DNA from: Massilia solisilvae
Lineage (GTDB): Bacteria > Pseudomonadota > Gammaproteobacteria > Burkholderiales > Burkholderiaceae_D
NCBI RefSeq assembly: GCF_024753215.1
Contig: NZ_JANUGV010000003.1
Location: forward strand, 1 to 64,000
Direction: 5' to 3'
DNA: 64,000 nucleotides
In this document: piece by piece, positions 53,317-61,685 of the stretch
How positions within the stretch are numbered: position 1 is the first letter of the stretch
Layout: each line of letters opens with the position of its first letter
The notes under the pieces: generated by a model
Seen by the model: the letters and a program-made list of their open reading frames with translations, nothing else
Told to the model about the DNA's origin: nothing
The model's database searches: none
Made by a program: the position numbers and the translations under genes

Positions 53317-54333
53317 ATGGAATTTTTCAAAATCAAACGGGACATCCCGTTCATGCGCCATGCGTTGATTTTCAACGTGATTTCGGCGCTGACCTTCGTC
53401 GCCGCCGTGGTGTTCCTGGCGACCAAGGGCCTGCATCTCTCGGTCGAGTTCACGGGTGGTACCGTGATGGAGCTGCGCTATCCGCACGCGGCCGACCAGG
53501 AAAAGATCCGGCGCAACCTGGAAAAGCTCGGCTATGAACAGCCCGAGGTGTCCAGTTTCGGCACCGCGCAGGATGTGCTGCTGCGCCTGCCGAAAGGCCA
53601 GGCCGGCTCGAATTCCTCGGCCAAGGTCTTTGGCGCCTTGTGCGCGGCCGAAAACGGCACGCCCAAGCAGATCCAGGCGACCACCGAAAAAGGCGAGGCA
53701 GTCAGCCGCACTGGCTGCTTTGACGCGGCCGGCAAGGAGGTGGTGAGCCTGCAGCGCGTCGAATTCGTCGGCCCGCAGGTGGGCGAGGAACTGGCCCAGA
53801 ACGGCCTGAATGCGCTGGTGATGGTGGTGATCGGCGTGATGATTTACCTGGCCGTGCGCTTCGAATGGAAATTCGCGGTGGCGGCCATCGTCGCGAACCT
53901 GCACGACGTGGTGATCATTCTCGGCTTTTTCGCGTTCTTCCAATGGGAGTTTTCGCTGACCGTGCTGGCTGCGGTGCTGGCGGTGCTGGGTTATTCGGTC
54001 AACGAATCGGTGGTGATTTTCGACCGGATCCGCGAAACCTTCCGCAAGCAGCGCAAGATGGGCGTGACCGAAGTCATCGACCACGCGATCACCAGCACCA
54101 TTTCGCGTACCATCATCACCCACGGCTGTACCCAGATGATGGTGTTGTCGATGCTGTTCTTCGGCGGCCAGACCCTGCATTACTTCGCGGTGGCGCTGAC
54201 GATCGGTATTTGCTTCGGTATTTACTCGTCGGTGTTCGTGGCCGCGGCGATCGCCATGTGGCTGGGCGTGAAGCGCGAGGACCTGGTCAAGCCGGTCAAG
54301 CAGCGCGACGAGACCGATGGCGCGGTCGTTTGA
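53317..54333 (+). CDS. secF: Protein translocase subunit SecF
   Basis: A 338-residue partner of SecD with six membrane helices. Signatures are FTGGTVMELRYP after helix 1 and LGYSVNESVVIFDRIRE in helix 4-5. A central insertion of about 60 residues in the periplasmic loop (around FGALCAAENGTPKQ) makes it longer than the usual 310 or so. A terminator follows at 54434. Confidence 0.96.
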   Translation: MEFFKIKRDIPFMRHALIFNVISALTFVAAVVFLATKGLHLSVEFTGGTVMELRYPHAADQEKIRRNLEKLGYEQPEVSSFGTAQDVLLRLPKGQAGSNSSAKVFGALCAAENGTPKQIQATTEKGEAVSRTGCFDAAGKEVVSLQRVEFVGPQVGEELAQNGLNALVMVVIGVMIYLAVRFEWKFAVAAIVANLHDVVIILGFFAFFQWEFSLTVLAAVLAVLGYSVNESVVIFDRIRETFRKQRKMGVTEVIDHAITSTISRTIITHGCTQMMVLSMLFFGGQTLHYFAVALTIGICFGIYSSVFVAAAIAMWLGVKREDLVKPVKQRDETDGAVV

Positions 54334-54361
54334 TGTGGCTTTTTTGAATTATGTTAGTTAT

Positions 54362-54388
54362 CGCACAGAGCGCCCTGGCCTCTGTGCG
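54362..54388. other. Perfect hairpin in the secF 3' region
   Basis: CGCACAGAG, a 9-base loop, CTCTGTGCG. There is no T run directly after it, so it is not a terminator by itself. It may stabilise the secF transcript end or mark a processing site. Confidence 0.45.
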
Positions 54389-54433
54389 TAATATGGGAAC
54401 TGTCTCTTTCAGGACATCCCTAGTTTTGGACTT

Positions 54434-54462
54434 CACCCGCTCCCTGTGAGCGGGTTTTTTTT
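54434..54462 (+). terminator. Rho-independent terminator of the yajC-secDF operon
   Basis: CACCCGCT, loop CCCTGTG, AGCGGGTTTTTTTT. A 6-bp core stem and eight T, located 103 bases after the secF stop. Confidence 0.9.
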
Positions 54463-54485
54463 GGGCCGCTGCACAGCGGCAGTCA

Positions 54486-55448
54486 TCAATCCGCCTGGGG
54501 TGCAGACGATGAAGGGCTCTGAAACAGCTCGATTACCTGCTGGCGGAACCACACCAATGCAGGATCGTGGTCCGCGCGGGCGTGCCACTGCATCGTGATC
54601 ATCACCGACGGCACCGGATACGGAAGCGGCTTGACGACCAGCGCACCCTGGCTCAGAACCGACATGCCCGCGGCCAGGCGGCTGGGGATGGTCAAAAGGA
54701 CATCCGACTCGGCGACAATGGACGCCAGCCCCAAACCGTGGGCGGCCGTAAAGACGATGTTTCGCATCTGGTTTTCCTGGGCCAGCAATTTATCCAGCTT
54801 GCCGCGCAGGGCGTTATAGCTTTCGCCTCCGGGCCGGTAGTCGATGTGGCGTGCCGCCAGGTAGTCCGACTGGTGCAGTTCCTGCTTTGCCAGCGGATGC
54901 TGCGCGCCCATCAGCACCACGAAACGCTCGTCGAACAGCTCCACCCGGACATAGTCGCTGCCCGCGCGCGGCCAGTTGCCCAGTGCGACATCCACCCGGC
55001 CCTCATACATCGCCCGCTTCCCCTCATCCCACGGGGTCTCGACCGTTTCCAGCCGCACGCCCGGTGCGACGTCGGAAAGATGCTTGACCAGCCGCGGCAA
55101 AAACACCATCTGCGCCAGGTCGTTCGACAGCAGGCGCACCAGCCGCGCGGAGGTGAACGGGTCGAATTTCAGGTGCGAGTGCAGGGCATCTTCGATGTTG
55201 CGCAAGCTGTACTCGATGGAGCCGATGATCGACTCGACCAGCGCGGTCGGCACCATGCCTTCGTTGCGCCGGATGAAGAGCGGGTCATCCAGATGGTCGC
55301 GCAACCTGCGCAGCGCGTTGCTGACGGCCGACTGCGTCATGAAGAGCTGCTCGGAGGCCTTGGTGACGCTGCGCGTCCGGTACACCACCTTCAGTACCCG
55401 CAGCAGGTTCAGGTCCAGCTGGTGCAAACGCATGATGTTGCTTTTCAT
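54486..55448 (-). CDS. LysR-family regulator of the aromatic meta-cleavage operon
   Basis: A 320-residue LysR protein of the NodD/NahR-like branch. The winged helix is HQLDLNLLRVLKVVYRTRSVTKASEQLFMTQSAVSNALRRLR-like over residues 8-50, followed by the effector domain. It is divergent from the extradiol dioxygenase gene across 129 AT-rich bases and should activate that operon on binding an aromatic substrate or ring-cleavage product. Confidence 0.87.
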   Translation of the reverse strand: MKSNIMRLHQLDLNLLRVLKVVYRTRSVTKASEQLFMTQSAVSNALRRLRDHLDDPLFIRRNEGMVPTALVESIIGSIEYSLRNIEDALHSHLKFDPFTSARLVRLLSNDLAQMVFLPRLVKHLSDVAPGVRLETVETPWDEGKRAMYEGRVDVALGNWPRAGSDYVRVELFDERFVVLMGAQHPLAKQELHQSDYLAARHIDYRPGGESYNALRGKLDKLLAQENQMRNIVFTAAHGLGLASIVAESDVLLTIPSRLAAGMSVLSQGALVVKPLPYPVPSVMITMQWHARADHDPALVWFRQQVIELFQSPSSSAPQAD

Positions 55449-55535
55449 ATATCAAAATTTACAGCATAAATATTGCCGTACACGAAATGTGATTGGTGTG
55501 AATATAACGCGAAACCTAGAATCCCTCACGCAATA

Positions 55536-55558
55536 TCGAGATTTCCAAATTTTCTCGA
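55536..55558. promoter_or_regulatory. Inverted repeat upstream of the dioxygenase gene
   Basis: TCGAGA-N11-TCTCGA, 20 bases before the dioxygenase start, in the intergenic region with lysR. Position and symmetry make it a candidate regulator site or leader hairpin. No promoter boxes could be fixed around it. Confidence 0.4.
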
Positions 55559-55577
55559 AATATTTCTAGGAGACATG

Positions 55578-56438
55578 ATGATTGAGCTTCGCGACATCCA
55601 TTACACCCGCCTGGGCACCCAGGACCTCGACGCTGCAGAAAAATTCTCGACTGAAATTGTCGGGCTCCAGAAAGTCGAGCGTACCGCGGACCGCCTGTAC
55701 CTCAAGAGCGACAGCCGTCATCACACGCTCTGCTATTTCCTCGGCGACCCTTCCGAGCAGATCATTGCGTACGAACTGAAGGACTGGTCCAGGCTTGGTG
55801 CGGCGTACGAGCAACTGCGTGCCGCGGGCGTGCCGTGCGGCTTGGGCACCAGCGCCGAAGCGGCAGACCGCCATGTCGAGGCCTTTGTCTGGTTCCTCGA
55901 TCCCACCGGCAATCGCATCGAACTGGTCGCCCGTCCGCATGAAGCCGGGCGCCGCTACATTCCGTCGCGCGACGCCGGCATCCTGGGCTTCGGCCACGTC
56001 GGCATCTGCTCGACCGACCCGGTCCGCGACCAGGCGTTCTGGCTGACCCACTTCAACGCGATGATCAGCGACTGGATCGGTCCGTGCCCGCTGCTGCGCG
56101 TCAATCCGCGCCACCACCAGATGGCGCTGTTCGCGGCCCAGCGCAAAGGCATCCAGCACATCAATCACCAAGTGGCCGAGATCGACGACGTGATGCGTTC
56201 GTGGTACTTCCTGAACGAGAAGAACATCAAGATCACCTTCGGCCCCGGCCGTCATCCCACCTCCGGCGGCAACTTCCTCTATTTCGAAGGCCCGGACGGC
56301 GTGATCTTCGAATACTCCAACAGCGACCGCAAGATCATCGAAGACTTGTCGACCTATCGCCCGCGCCAGTTCCCGCTGGACCCCAGCTCGTTTTGCATGT
56401 GGGGCTCCAAGCCGGACATCGCGGAATTCAACGGATGA
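55578..56438 (+). CDS. Type I extradiol ring-cleavage dioxygenase (VOC family)
   Basis: A 286-residue two-domain vicinal-oxygen-chelate enzyme that opens a catechol ring next to the hydroxyls. By comparison with BphC the iron ligands are His140 (LGFGHVGIC), His194 (QHINHQV) and Glu245 (GPDGVIFEYS), and the second-sphere His179/180 and His226 are kept. AGGAG lies just before; the second of two adjacent ATGs has the better spacing. Its stop overlaps the next start (ATGA). With the decarboxylase-like protein and the semialdehyde dehydrogenase downstream, the substrate is probably a carboxylated catechol. Confidence 0.87.
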   Translation: MIELRDIHYTRLGTQDLDAAEKFSTEIVGLQKVERTADRLYLKSDSRHHTLCYFLGDPSEQIIAYELKDWSRLGAAYEQLRAAGVPCGLGTSAEAADRHVEAFVWFLDPTGNRIELVARPHEAGRRYIPSRDAGILGFGHVGICSTDPVRDQAFWLTHFNAMISDWIGPCPLLRVNPRHHQMALFAAQRKGIQHINHQVAEIDDVMRSWYFLNEKNIKITFGPGRHPTSGGNFLYFEGPDGVIFEYSNSDRKIIEDLSTYRPRQFPLDPSSFCMWGSKPDIAEFNG

Positions 56439-57127
56439 TCGCCGCCAGCGACCAGCAGCAGCGTGTGGTGCGCCAGCTGGCGCGGGCGCTGGGCCGCAAC
56501 GGGCTGACCGGGCCCTTCGGCCACTGCAGCGTGCGGCTGGACGAGGACAGTTTCCTCGTCTGCGCGCCGCGCCCGATGGCGCTCATCACGGCGGACGATC
56601 GCGGCACCGAGGTGCCCGTCGCCGGGGCGCTGCCGGCGCGCGTGCTGGGCGAAGTGCGCATCCACCAGCAGGTGTATGCGCGCCGGCCCGAGGTCAATGC
56701 GATTTGCCGCTTCATCTCTCCGCAGATCACCGCATTGGCCGCCATCGGCCGCACCCCGCATCCCCGCCACGGGTTCGGCGCCTACTTTGCGCCTGCGGTG
56801 CCGTTCTGGCCGCAGTCGGCCCTGGTGCGCGACGACCAGCTGGCGGCCGGAGTGGCCGAGCTGATGGGCACGGCGCCGGCCCTGGTCCTGAACGTCAACG
56901 GGGCCGTGACGGTGGGCGCGACGCCGGAGCAGGCCCTGGCGCTGGCCTGGTTCCTCGAGGACGCGGCGCGCGTCGAACTGGCGGCGCTGGCGGCCGGAAT
57001 GGCGCAATCGGGGCACCTGCTGCAAGGCGAAGAGGCGCGGACACGGGCGACATGGGAGGGCCGGATCGCCGAGCGGGTCTGGGAGTACCTGACGCGCGGT
57101 GACGAAGAGCGTTCGCCGGCAGTTTGA
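56435..57127 (+). CDS. Class II aldolase/adducin-fold protein, probable meta-cleavage product decarboxylase
   Basis: A 230-residue protein of the FucA/adducin fold. In aldolases of this family three His bind zinc. Here the corresponding places, by my alignment with FucA, hold Arg92, Ile94 (AICRFISPQITA) and Asn near 153-155 (LVLNVNGAVTV), while Glu73 is kept. So it is not a zinc aldolase. Family members act as decarboxylases of carboxylated ring-cleavage products, e.g. CmtD in p-cumate breakdown. Translational coupling to the dioxygenase (ATGA overlap) supports a next-step role. Confidence 0.7.
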   Translation: MIAASDQQQRVVRQLARALGRNGLTGPFGHCSVRLDEDSFLVCAPRPMALITADDRGTEVPVAGALPARVLGEVRIHQQVYARRPEVNAICRFISPQITALAAIGRTPHPRHGFGAYFAPAVPFWPQSALVRDDQLAAGVAELMGTAPALVLNVNGAVTVGATPEQALALAWFLEDAARVELAALAAGMAQSGHLLQGEEARTRATWEGRIAERVWEYLTRGDEERSPAV

Positions 57128-57159
57128 ACATTTAAAACAATACATAACGGAGGAAGACA

Positions 57160-58185
57160 ATGAAAATCGCAGGAAAAGCAGTGTTTGGCGCCTTGCTGCT
57201 GACGTCCGCACAGGCCGTGCTGGCGCAGCAGACCATCCTTAAAGTCCACCATTTTCTCGGGCCGAACTCGAACGTCCAGGAAAACCTGATCCAGCCCTGG
57301 TGCAACAAGATCAACAAGGAGTCGGCCAACCGGCTCAAGTGCCAGATCTACCCCGCCATGCAACTGGGCGGCGCGCCCACGCAGTTGTTCGACCAGGTCA
57401 AGGATGGCGTGGTGGACATCGTCTGGACGGTGCCGACCTACCAGGCCGGCCGTTTCACCAAGACCGAAGTGTTCGAACTGCCGTACATGATGGACTCGGC
57501 CGAAAAGAGCAGCCCGGCGCTGTGGGAATACGTGCAGAAAAATGCGCTCGACGAGTTCCGCGGCACCCGTCCCATCTTCATGCACTTCAATGACGGCCTG
57601 CCGCTGCACATGGGGTCGAAGAAGGTCGGCAAGCTCGAGGATTTCAAGGGGGTGAAGGTGCGCGCCGCGACCCGCATCGGGGCACGCACCCTGTCCGCGC
57701 TCGGTGCGATTCCGATCCAGATGCCGGCCCCGCAGGTGCCTGAGGCGATGAGCAAGGGCGTGGTGGACGGCGTGATGATGTCGTGGGAAGCCGGGACCTC
57801 GATGAAGATCCAGGAGGTCGCCAAGGTCCACGTGGAGACGCCTGCCAACTCGCCCAAGATGTCGACCATCGTGTTCGGCTTCCTGATGAATCAAGCCAAA
57901 TACGATGCGCTGCCGGCCGACCTGAAGAAGGTGATCGACCAGAACAGCGGCGTCGAGACGTCGCGCTGGGCCGGCCGGGTGACCGACGTGACCATCGAAG
58001 GCGGCCACAAGGTCGCGCAGGAGCGCAAGAACACCATCATCACGCTCAGCCCCGAGGAAAACGAGCGCTGGGTCAAGGCCTGCGCGAATGTGGACGACGA
58101 ATGGGTCAAGGAAGTTTCGGCCAAGGGGGCGAACGGCAAGGCGCTGCTGGAGGATGCGAAGAAGCTGATCGCCAAGTATCGCTGA
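57160..58185 (+). CDS. TRAP transporter solute-binding protein (DctP type)
   Basis: A 341-residue periplasmic protein with a signal peptide ending near VLAQQT (residue 22). Features of DctP proteins are ILKVHHFLGPNSNVQ, MQLGGAPTQLFDQVKDGVVDIVWTVP, KVRAATRIGARTLSALGA with the substrate Arg, and PQVPEAMSKGVVDGVM. It captures an organic acid, here probably the aromatic acid degraded by the operon. GGAGGAAG stands before the ATG. The two permease genes follow. Confidence 0.92.
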   Translation: MKIAGKAVFGALLLTSAQAVLAQQTILKVHHFLGPNSNVQENLIQPWCNKINKESANRLKCQIYPAMQLGGAPTQLFDQVKDGVVDIVWTVPTYQAGRFTKTEVFELPYMMDSAEKSSPALWEYVQKNALDEFRGTRPIFMHFNDGLPLHMGSKKVGKLEDFKGVKVRAATRIGARTLSALGAIPIQMPAPQVPEAMSKGVVDGVMMSWEAGTSMKIQEVAKVHVETPANSPKMSTIVFGFLMNQAKYDALPADLKKVIDQNSGVETSRWAGRVTDVTIEGGHKVAQERKNTIITLSPEENERWVKACANVDDEWVKEVSAKGANGKALLEDAKKLIAKYR

Positions 58186-58252
58186 TCCCGGCCAGCCCTG
58201 GGTGCAGGCGGCGGCGCAGAGGCGCCGCCGCACTTTCGAGAACGAGAACCAA

Positions 58253-58804
58253 ATGCAAGAACCACGACCCCACACTCCCTACGTGCTGAAAGACTCATTC
58301 GGGCCCTTCGGCAACCTGCTGCTTGCAGTCGCGCGCGCCATGGCGATCGTCGGCGGCGCCATTTTCGTGATCCTGGTGATCATGTCGGTCACCTCCATCG
58401 TCGGGCGCAAGCTGTTCGATTACGCCGTGCCAGGCGACGTCGAGATCCTGCAGATGCTCGCGGCCTGTGCCTCCGCTTCCTTTTTCCCTTATTGCCACAT
58501 GCTGCACGGGGATGTGAAGGTCGATTTCTTCACACACAACCTGGCGCAGCCGACGCAATGGCGGATGGACGCCATCGGATCGCTGTTCGTCTGCCTGTTC
58601 GCCGGCCTGATCGCCTGGCGTTCGGCGGCCGGCGCCATCACGGTGATGGAGTCGGGCGAGACCTCTCCCATTCTTGCGTGGCCGGTCTGGATCCCGCAGG
58701 CGCTAATGGTGCCGGGCTTCGCGGCCATGGCCGTGATTGCCCTGTACATGTGCGTCCACCAATTCAATATGGCCGGCCGCGCTGGTGAAGGAGCCCTGCA
58801 ATGA
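58253..58804 (+). CDS. TRAP transporter small permease (DctQ type)
   Basis: A 183-residue inner-membrane protein with four helices. DctQ features are VGRKLFDYAVPGDVEILQMLAACA-like sequence near residues 50-73 and PYCHMLHGDVKVDFF. It connects the binding protein to the large permease. The start at 58253 has only a weak site; an in-frame ATG at 58202 would add a basic tail. Its stop overlaps the dctM start (ATGA). Confidence 0.9.
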   Translation: MQEPRPHTPYVLKDSFGPFGNLLLAVARAMAIVGGAIFVILVIMSVTSIVGRKLFDYAVPGDVEILQMLAACASASFFPYCHMLHGDVKVDFFTHNLAQPTQWRMDAIGSLFVCLFAGLIAWRSAAGAITVMESGETSPILAWPVWIPQALMVPGFAAMAVIALYMCVHQFNMAGRAGEGALQ

Positions 58805-60126
58805 GCGGCACGACAATTGGCTTTCTGATGTTCGGCGCGATGCTGGTGCTCCTGGTAGCGCGCATCCCCATCGGTGTGAGCATGTTCACGGTCGGTTTCG
58901 GCGGGTACTTTTACCTGACCGGCGACACCGGGCCGCTGCTTAATTCGCTGAAGAACCTGGCCTATGCCCGCTTGTCGAACTACGACCTGGTGGTCATCCC
59001 GCTGTTTCTGCTGATGGGGCAATTCGCCACCAACGGCGGGCTTTCCTCCGCGCTGTTCCGCTTCGTGTCGGCCTTCCTTGGACACCGCCGCGGCGGCATG
59101 GCGATTGCGTCGGTCGGCGCCTGCGCCGGTTTCGGCGCGATCTGCGGCTCGTCGCTTGCCACCGCGGCCACCATGGGCCAGGTGGCGCTGCCCGAGCTCA
59201 AACGCTATGGCTACTCGGGCGCACTGTCCACCGGCGCGCTGGCCGCCGGCGGCACCCTGGGGATCCTGATTCCGCCTTCGGTACCGCTGGTCATCTACGC
59301 GATTCTCACGCAGGAATCGATCGGCAAGCTCTTCATTGCCGCTGTCATTCCCGGTGCGGTCGCCATGCTCGGGTACATGGCGGTGGTCGGCCTCATCGTT
59401 CGCCTCGATCCCGCCGCCGGCCCGGCCGGCCCGCGGGTGGCGTGGGGGGATCGGATCGCCAGCATGGTCAGGGTATTGCCGGTCTTGCTGGTGTTCCTGG
59501 TTGTCATCGTCGGCATCTACGGCGGTTGGGCCAACCCGACCGAAGCGGCAGCCATCGGCGCGGCCGCCTGCGGGATCCTCGCGGTGGTGACCGGCGGCAT
59601 GCGCTTCAACGGTGTGCTCGAGTGCCTGGTGGGCACGGCACAAGCGACCGCCATGATTTTCCTGGTGCTGCTGGGCGCCGACATGCTCAACAGCGCGCTG
59701 GCGCTGTCGCAGATGCCGGTTGAGCTGGCCAACTGGGTCAAGGACAGCGGCATGCCGCCCATGCTGGTCATGATCATGATCCTGGCGATCTACATCGTGC
59801 TCGGATGCGTGATGGACTCGCTGGCAATGATCCTGCTCACCATCCCGATCTTCTATCCGATGGTGATGGGGCTGGACTTCTGGTCGCTGAGCCAGACCGA
59901 CAAGTCGATCTGGTTCGGCATCCTGGCCCTGATGGTGGTCGAGATCGGCCTCGTGCATCCGCCGGTCGGCATGAACGTCTACATCATCAACCGGCTGGCC
60001 AAAGACGTGCCGCTCATCGAAACCTTCAAGGGCGTGGTGCCGTTCCTGGTGTCCGACTTCTTGCGCATCGCGTTGCTGCTGTTGTTCCCGACGATGTGCC
60101 TGTTCCTGGTTCATGCCTTCGATTAG
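58801..60126 (+). CDS. TRAP transporter large permease (DctM type)
   Basis: A 441-residue membrane protein with about twelve helices that performs sodium-driven uptake. Family motifs are VVIPLFLLMGQFATNGGLS, GFGAICGSSLATAATMGQVALPELKRYGY-type sequence near 105-135, GTLGILIPPSVPLVIYAI and VEIGLVHPPVGMNVYII. Translationally coupled to the small permease. Confidence 0.93.
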   Translation: MSGTTIGFLMFGAMLVLLVARIPIGVSMFTVGFGGYFYLTGDTGPLLNSLKNLAYARLSNYDLVVIPLFLLMGQFATNGGLSSALFRFVSAFLGHRRGGMAIASVGACAGFGAICGSSLATAATMGQVALPELKRYGYSGALSTGALAAGGTLGILIPPSVPLVIYAILTQESIGKLFIAAVIPGAVAMLGYMAVVGLIVRLDPAAGPAGPRVAWGDRIASMVRVLPVLLVFLVVIVGIYGGWANPTEAAAIGAAACGILAVVTGGMRFNGVLECLVGTAQATAMIFLVLLGADMLNSALALSQMPVELANWVKDSGMPPMLVMIMILAIYIVLGCVMDSLAMILLTIPIFYPMVMGLDFWSLSQTDKSIWFGILALMVVEIGLVHPPVGMNVYIINRLAKDVPLIETFKGVVPFLVSDFLRIALLLLFPTMCLFLVHAFD

Positions 60127-60298
60127 AGGAGCACCGGATCTGATCAGCAAGGCCATCCGCCCCAAGGTCCTCTAGACCAATCAAGAAGCTTGTGACTTGC
60201 CGTGCGCTTTTCGCGCATGGCGGGCCACGCTCACGCCAAATTCAGGGTTTTAACAACACTGCGCGCAGGCGCAGACACTACGAGGGAGACAAAAAAAA

Positions 60299-61579
60299 AT
60301 GAAAGCAAGAACCAACAACCGGGATCGTCGGGTACTGCGCAAAGCCATGTTGGCTGCGTTGATCGCGCCGGCATGCGTTGCCGCACCGGCACTGGCGGCC
60401 GGCACCGAGAGCGAACTGCAGGAACTGAAGGCGATGATCGCGACGCTCCAGCAGAAGGTGGCGACGATCGAGCAGGCGCCGGCGAAGGCCGCCGAGCCGG
60501 CATCCGGAAACTTGCTGCCGAAAGGGCTCAAGATCTATGGCAACCTGGACAGCGGTGTCGAACGCATCAGCAACGTCGGCCCGACCGCAAAGACCCTGAC
60601 GCGCGTGCCGTCCACCACCGGCACCACGCCCAGCGCCATCGGCCTGGACTTCAGGGGCAACCTGAACGATGGCGTGGCCGCCGTCGCCAAGGCTGAAATG
60701 GGCGTTGCCCTGGACAGCAGCTCGTCGGGCCAGGGTGGGCGCCTGTTCGGCCGCCAGATGTTCGTGGGCGTGGACAGCGCGCTCGGCACCGTCACCGTGG
60801 GCCGCCAGTACTCGATGTTGTTCTACGGCTTGCAGGGCGCGGACGTGCTGGGCCCCAACATCTACGGCCTCAGCTCGATCGACGCCTACATCCCGAACGC
60901 GCGCGCCGACAACTCCGTCGCATGGCGCAAGGCCGTCGGCCAGGTGTCGCTGGGCGCCCACTACTCGTTCGGCCGCGATACCGTGAGCAATACCGTGCCC
61001 GCGTCGGGCGTGTGCGCTGGCGAAGATGCGACCGACACGTCGCGTTGCCGCGGCTGGTCGGCGATGGCCAGGTACGACAGCCAGGCCTTCGGCGCGTCGG
61101 TCGCCATCGACAAGCAGCGTGGCGGCACCGGGGCGCAAGCGAACTTCTTCAACGGATCGGCGCCGCTCACCATGACCGCGGCCAGCGACGAGGACAAGCG
61201 CGTCACCGCCAACGGCTATGCGCGCTTCGGCGCGTTCAAGCTGGGCGCTGGCTGGCTCTCGCGCCGCCTCGCCGCGGCTGCCGGCAACGTCAAGCAGGAA
61301 ACGACCTGGTTGCAGGGCGAGTACGCGATCTCGCCCAAGTGGGTGGTCGATGGCGGCGTGTTCCGCGTCTCGAACGACACCCAGGGCAAGAGCGCAAACC
61401 TGTATGTGATCCGGGCCATCCGCAAGATCGACGACCAGCTGAGCGCCTACCTGACCGCCGGCTACATGGATAACGGCAGCACCGCGGCCTACAGCGTGTC
61501 GGCCGGCGGCCCCGGTGCGGCGGCCAGCGCCGGCAAGGCCCAGCTGGGCACGATGGCGGGCGTGCGCTACCGCTTTTAA
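60299..61579 (+). CDS. Gram-negative porin (Bordetella/Comamonas type)
   Basis: A 426-residue outer-membrane beta-barrel. A long signal segment runs to about PALAAG (residue 34), followed by a coiled-coil-like stretch ESELQELKAMIATLQQKVA. The barrel starts at LKIYGNLDSGVERIS and ends with MAGVRYRF, with Phe last. The internal GRQYSMLFYGLQG is typical for this porin group. Placed between the TRAP genes and the dehydrogenase, it probably lets the aromatic acid through the outer membrane. The N-terminal coiled coil is unusual for small porins. GAGGGAGAC lies upstream, followed by an A tract. Confidence 0.88.
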   Translation: MKARTNNRDRRVLRKAMLAALIAPACVAAPALAAGTESELQELKAMIATLQQKVATIEQAPAKAAEPASGNLLPKGLKIYGNLDSGVERISNVGPTAKTLTRVPSTTGTTPSAIGLDFRGNLNDGVAAVAKAEMGVALDSSSSGQGGRLFGRQMFVGVDSALGTVTVGRQYSMLFYGLQGADVLGPNIYGLSSIDAYIPNARADNSVAWRKAVGQVSLGAHYSFGRDTVSNTVPASGVCAGEDATDTSRCRGWSAMARYDSQAFGASVAIDKQRGGTGAQANFFNGSAPLTMTAASDEDKRVTANGYARFGAFKLGAGWLSRRLAAAAGNVKQETTWLQGEYAISPKWVVDGGVFRVSNDTQGKSANLYVIRAIRKIDDQLSAYLTAGYMDNGSTAAYSVSAGGPGAAASAGKAQLGTMAGVRYRF

Positions 61580-61685
61580 GCAGGAGTGAAGTGCCAGGCC
61601 GTGCCCGCCACGGCCTGGAATCGGACACAGGCGAGCCTGGTGACGACAGCATGCAGTACCGAGTTCTTGAATACGGAGATGACTA

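Noticed and set aside
51004..54180. Very long open frame of 1058 codons on the minus strand opposite yajC-secD-secF
   Set aside because: It is the shadow of three certain genes. The translation is rich in His, Arg, Gln and Ala as expected for antisense of high-GC coding DNA and shows no family motif.
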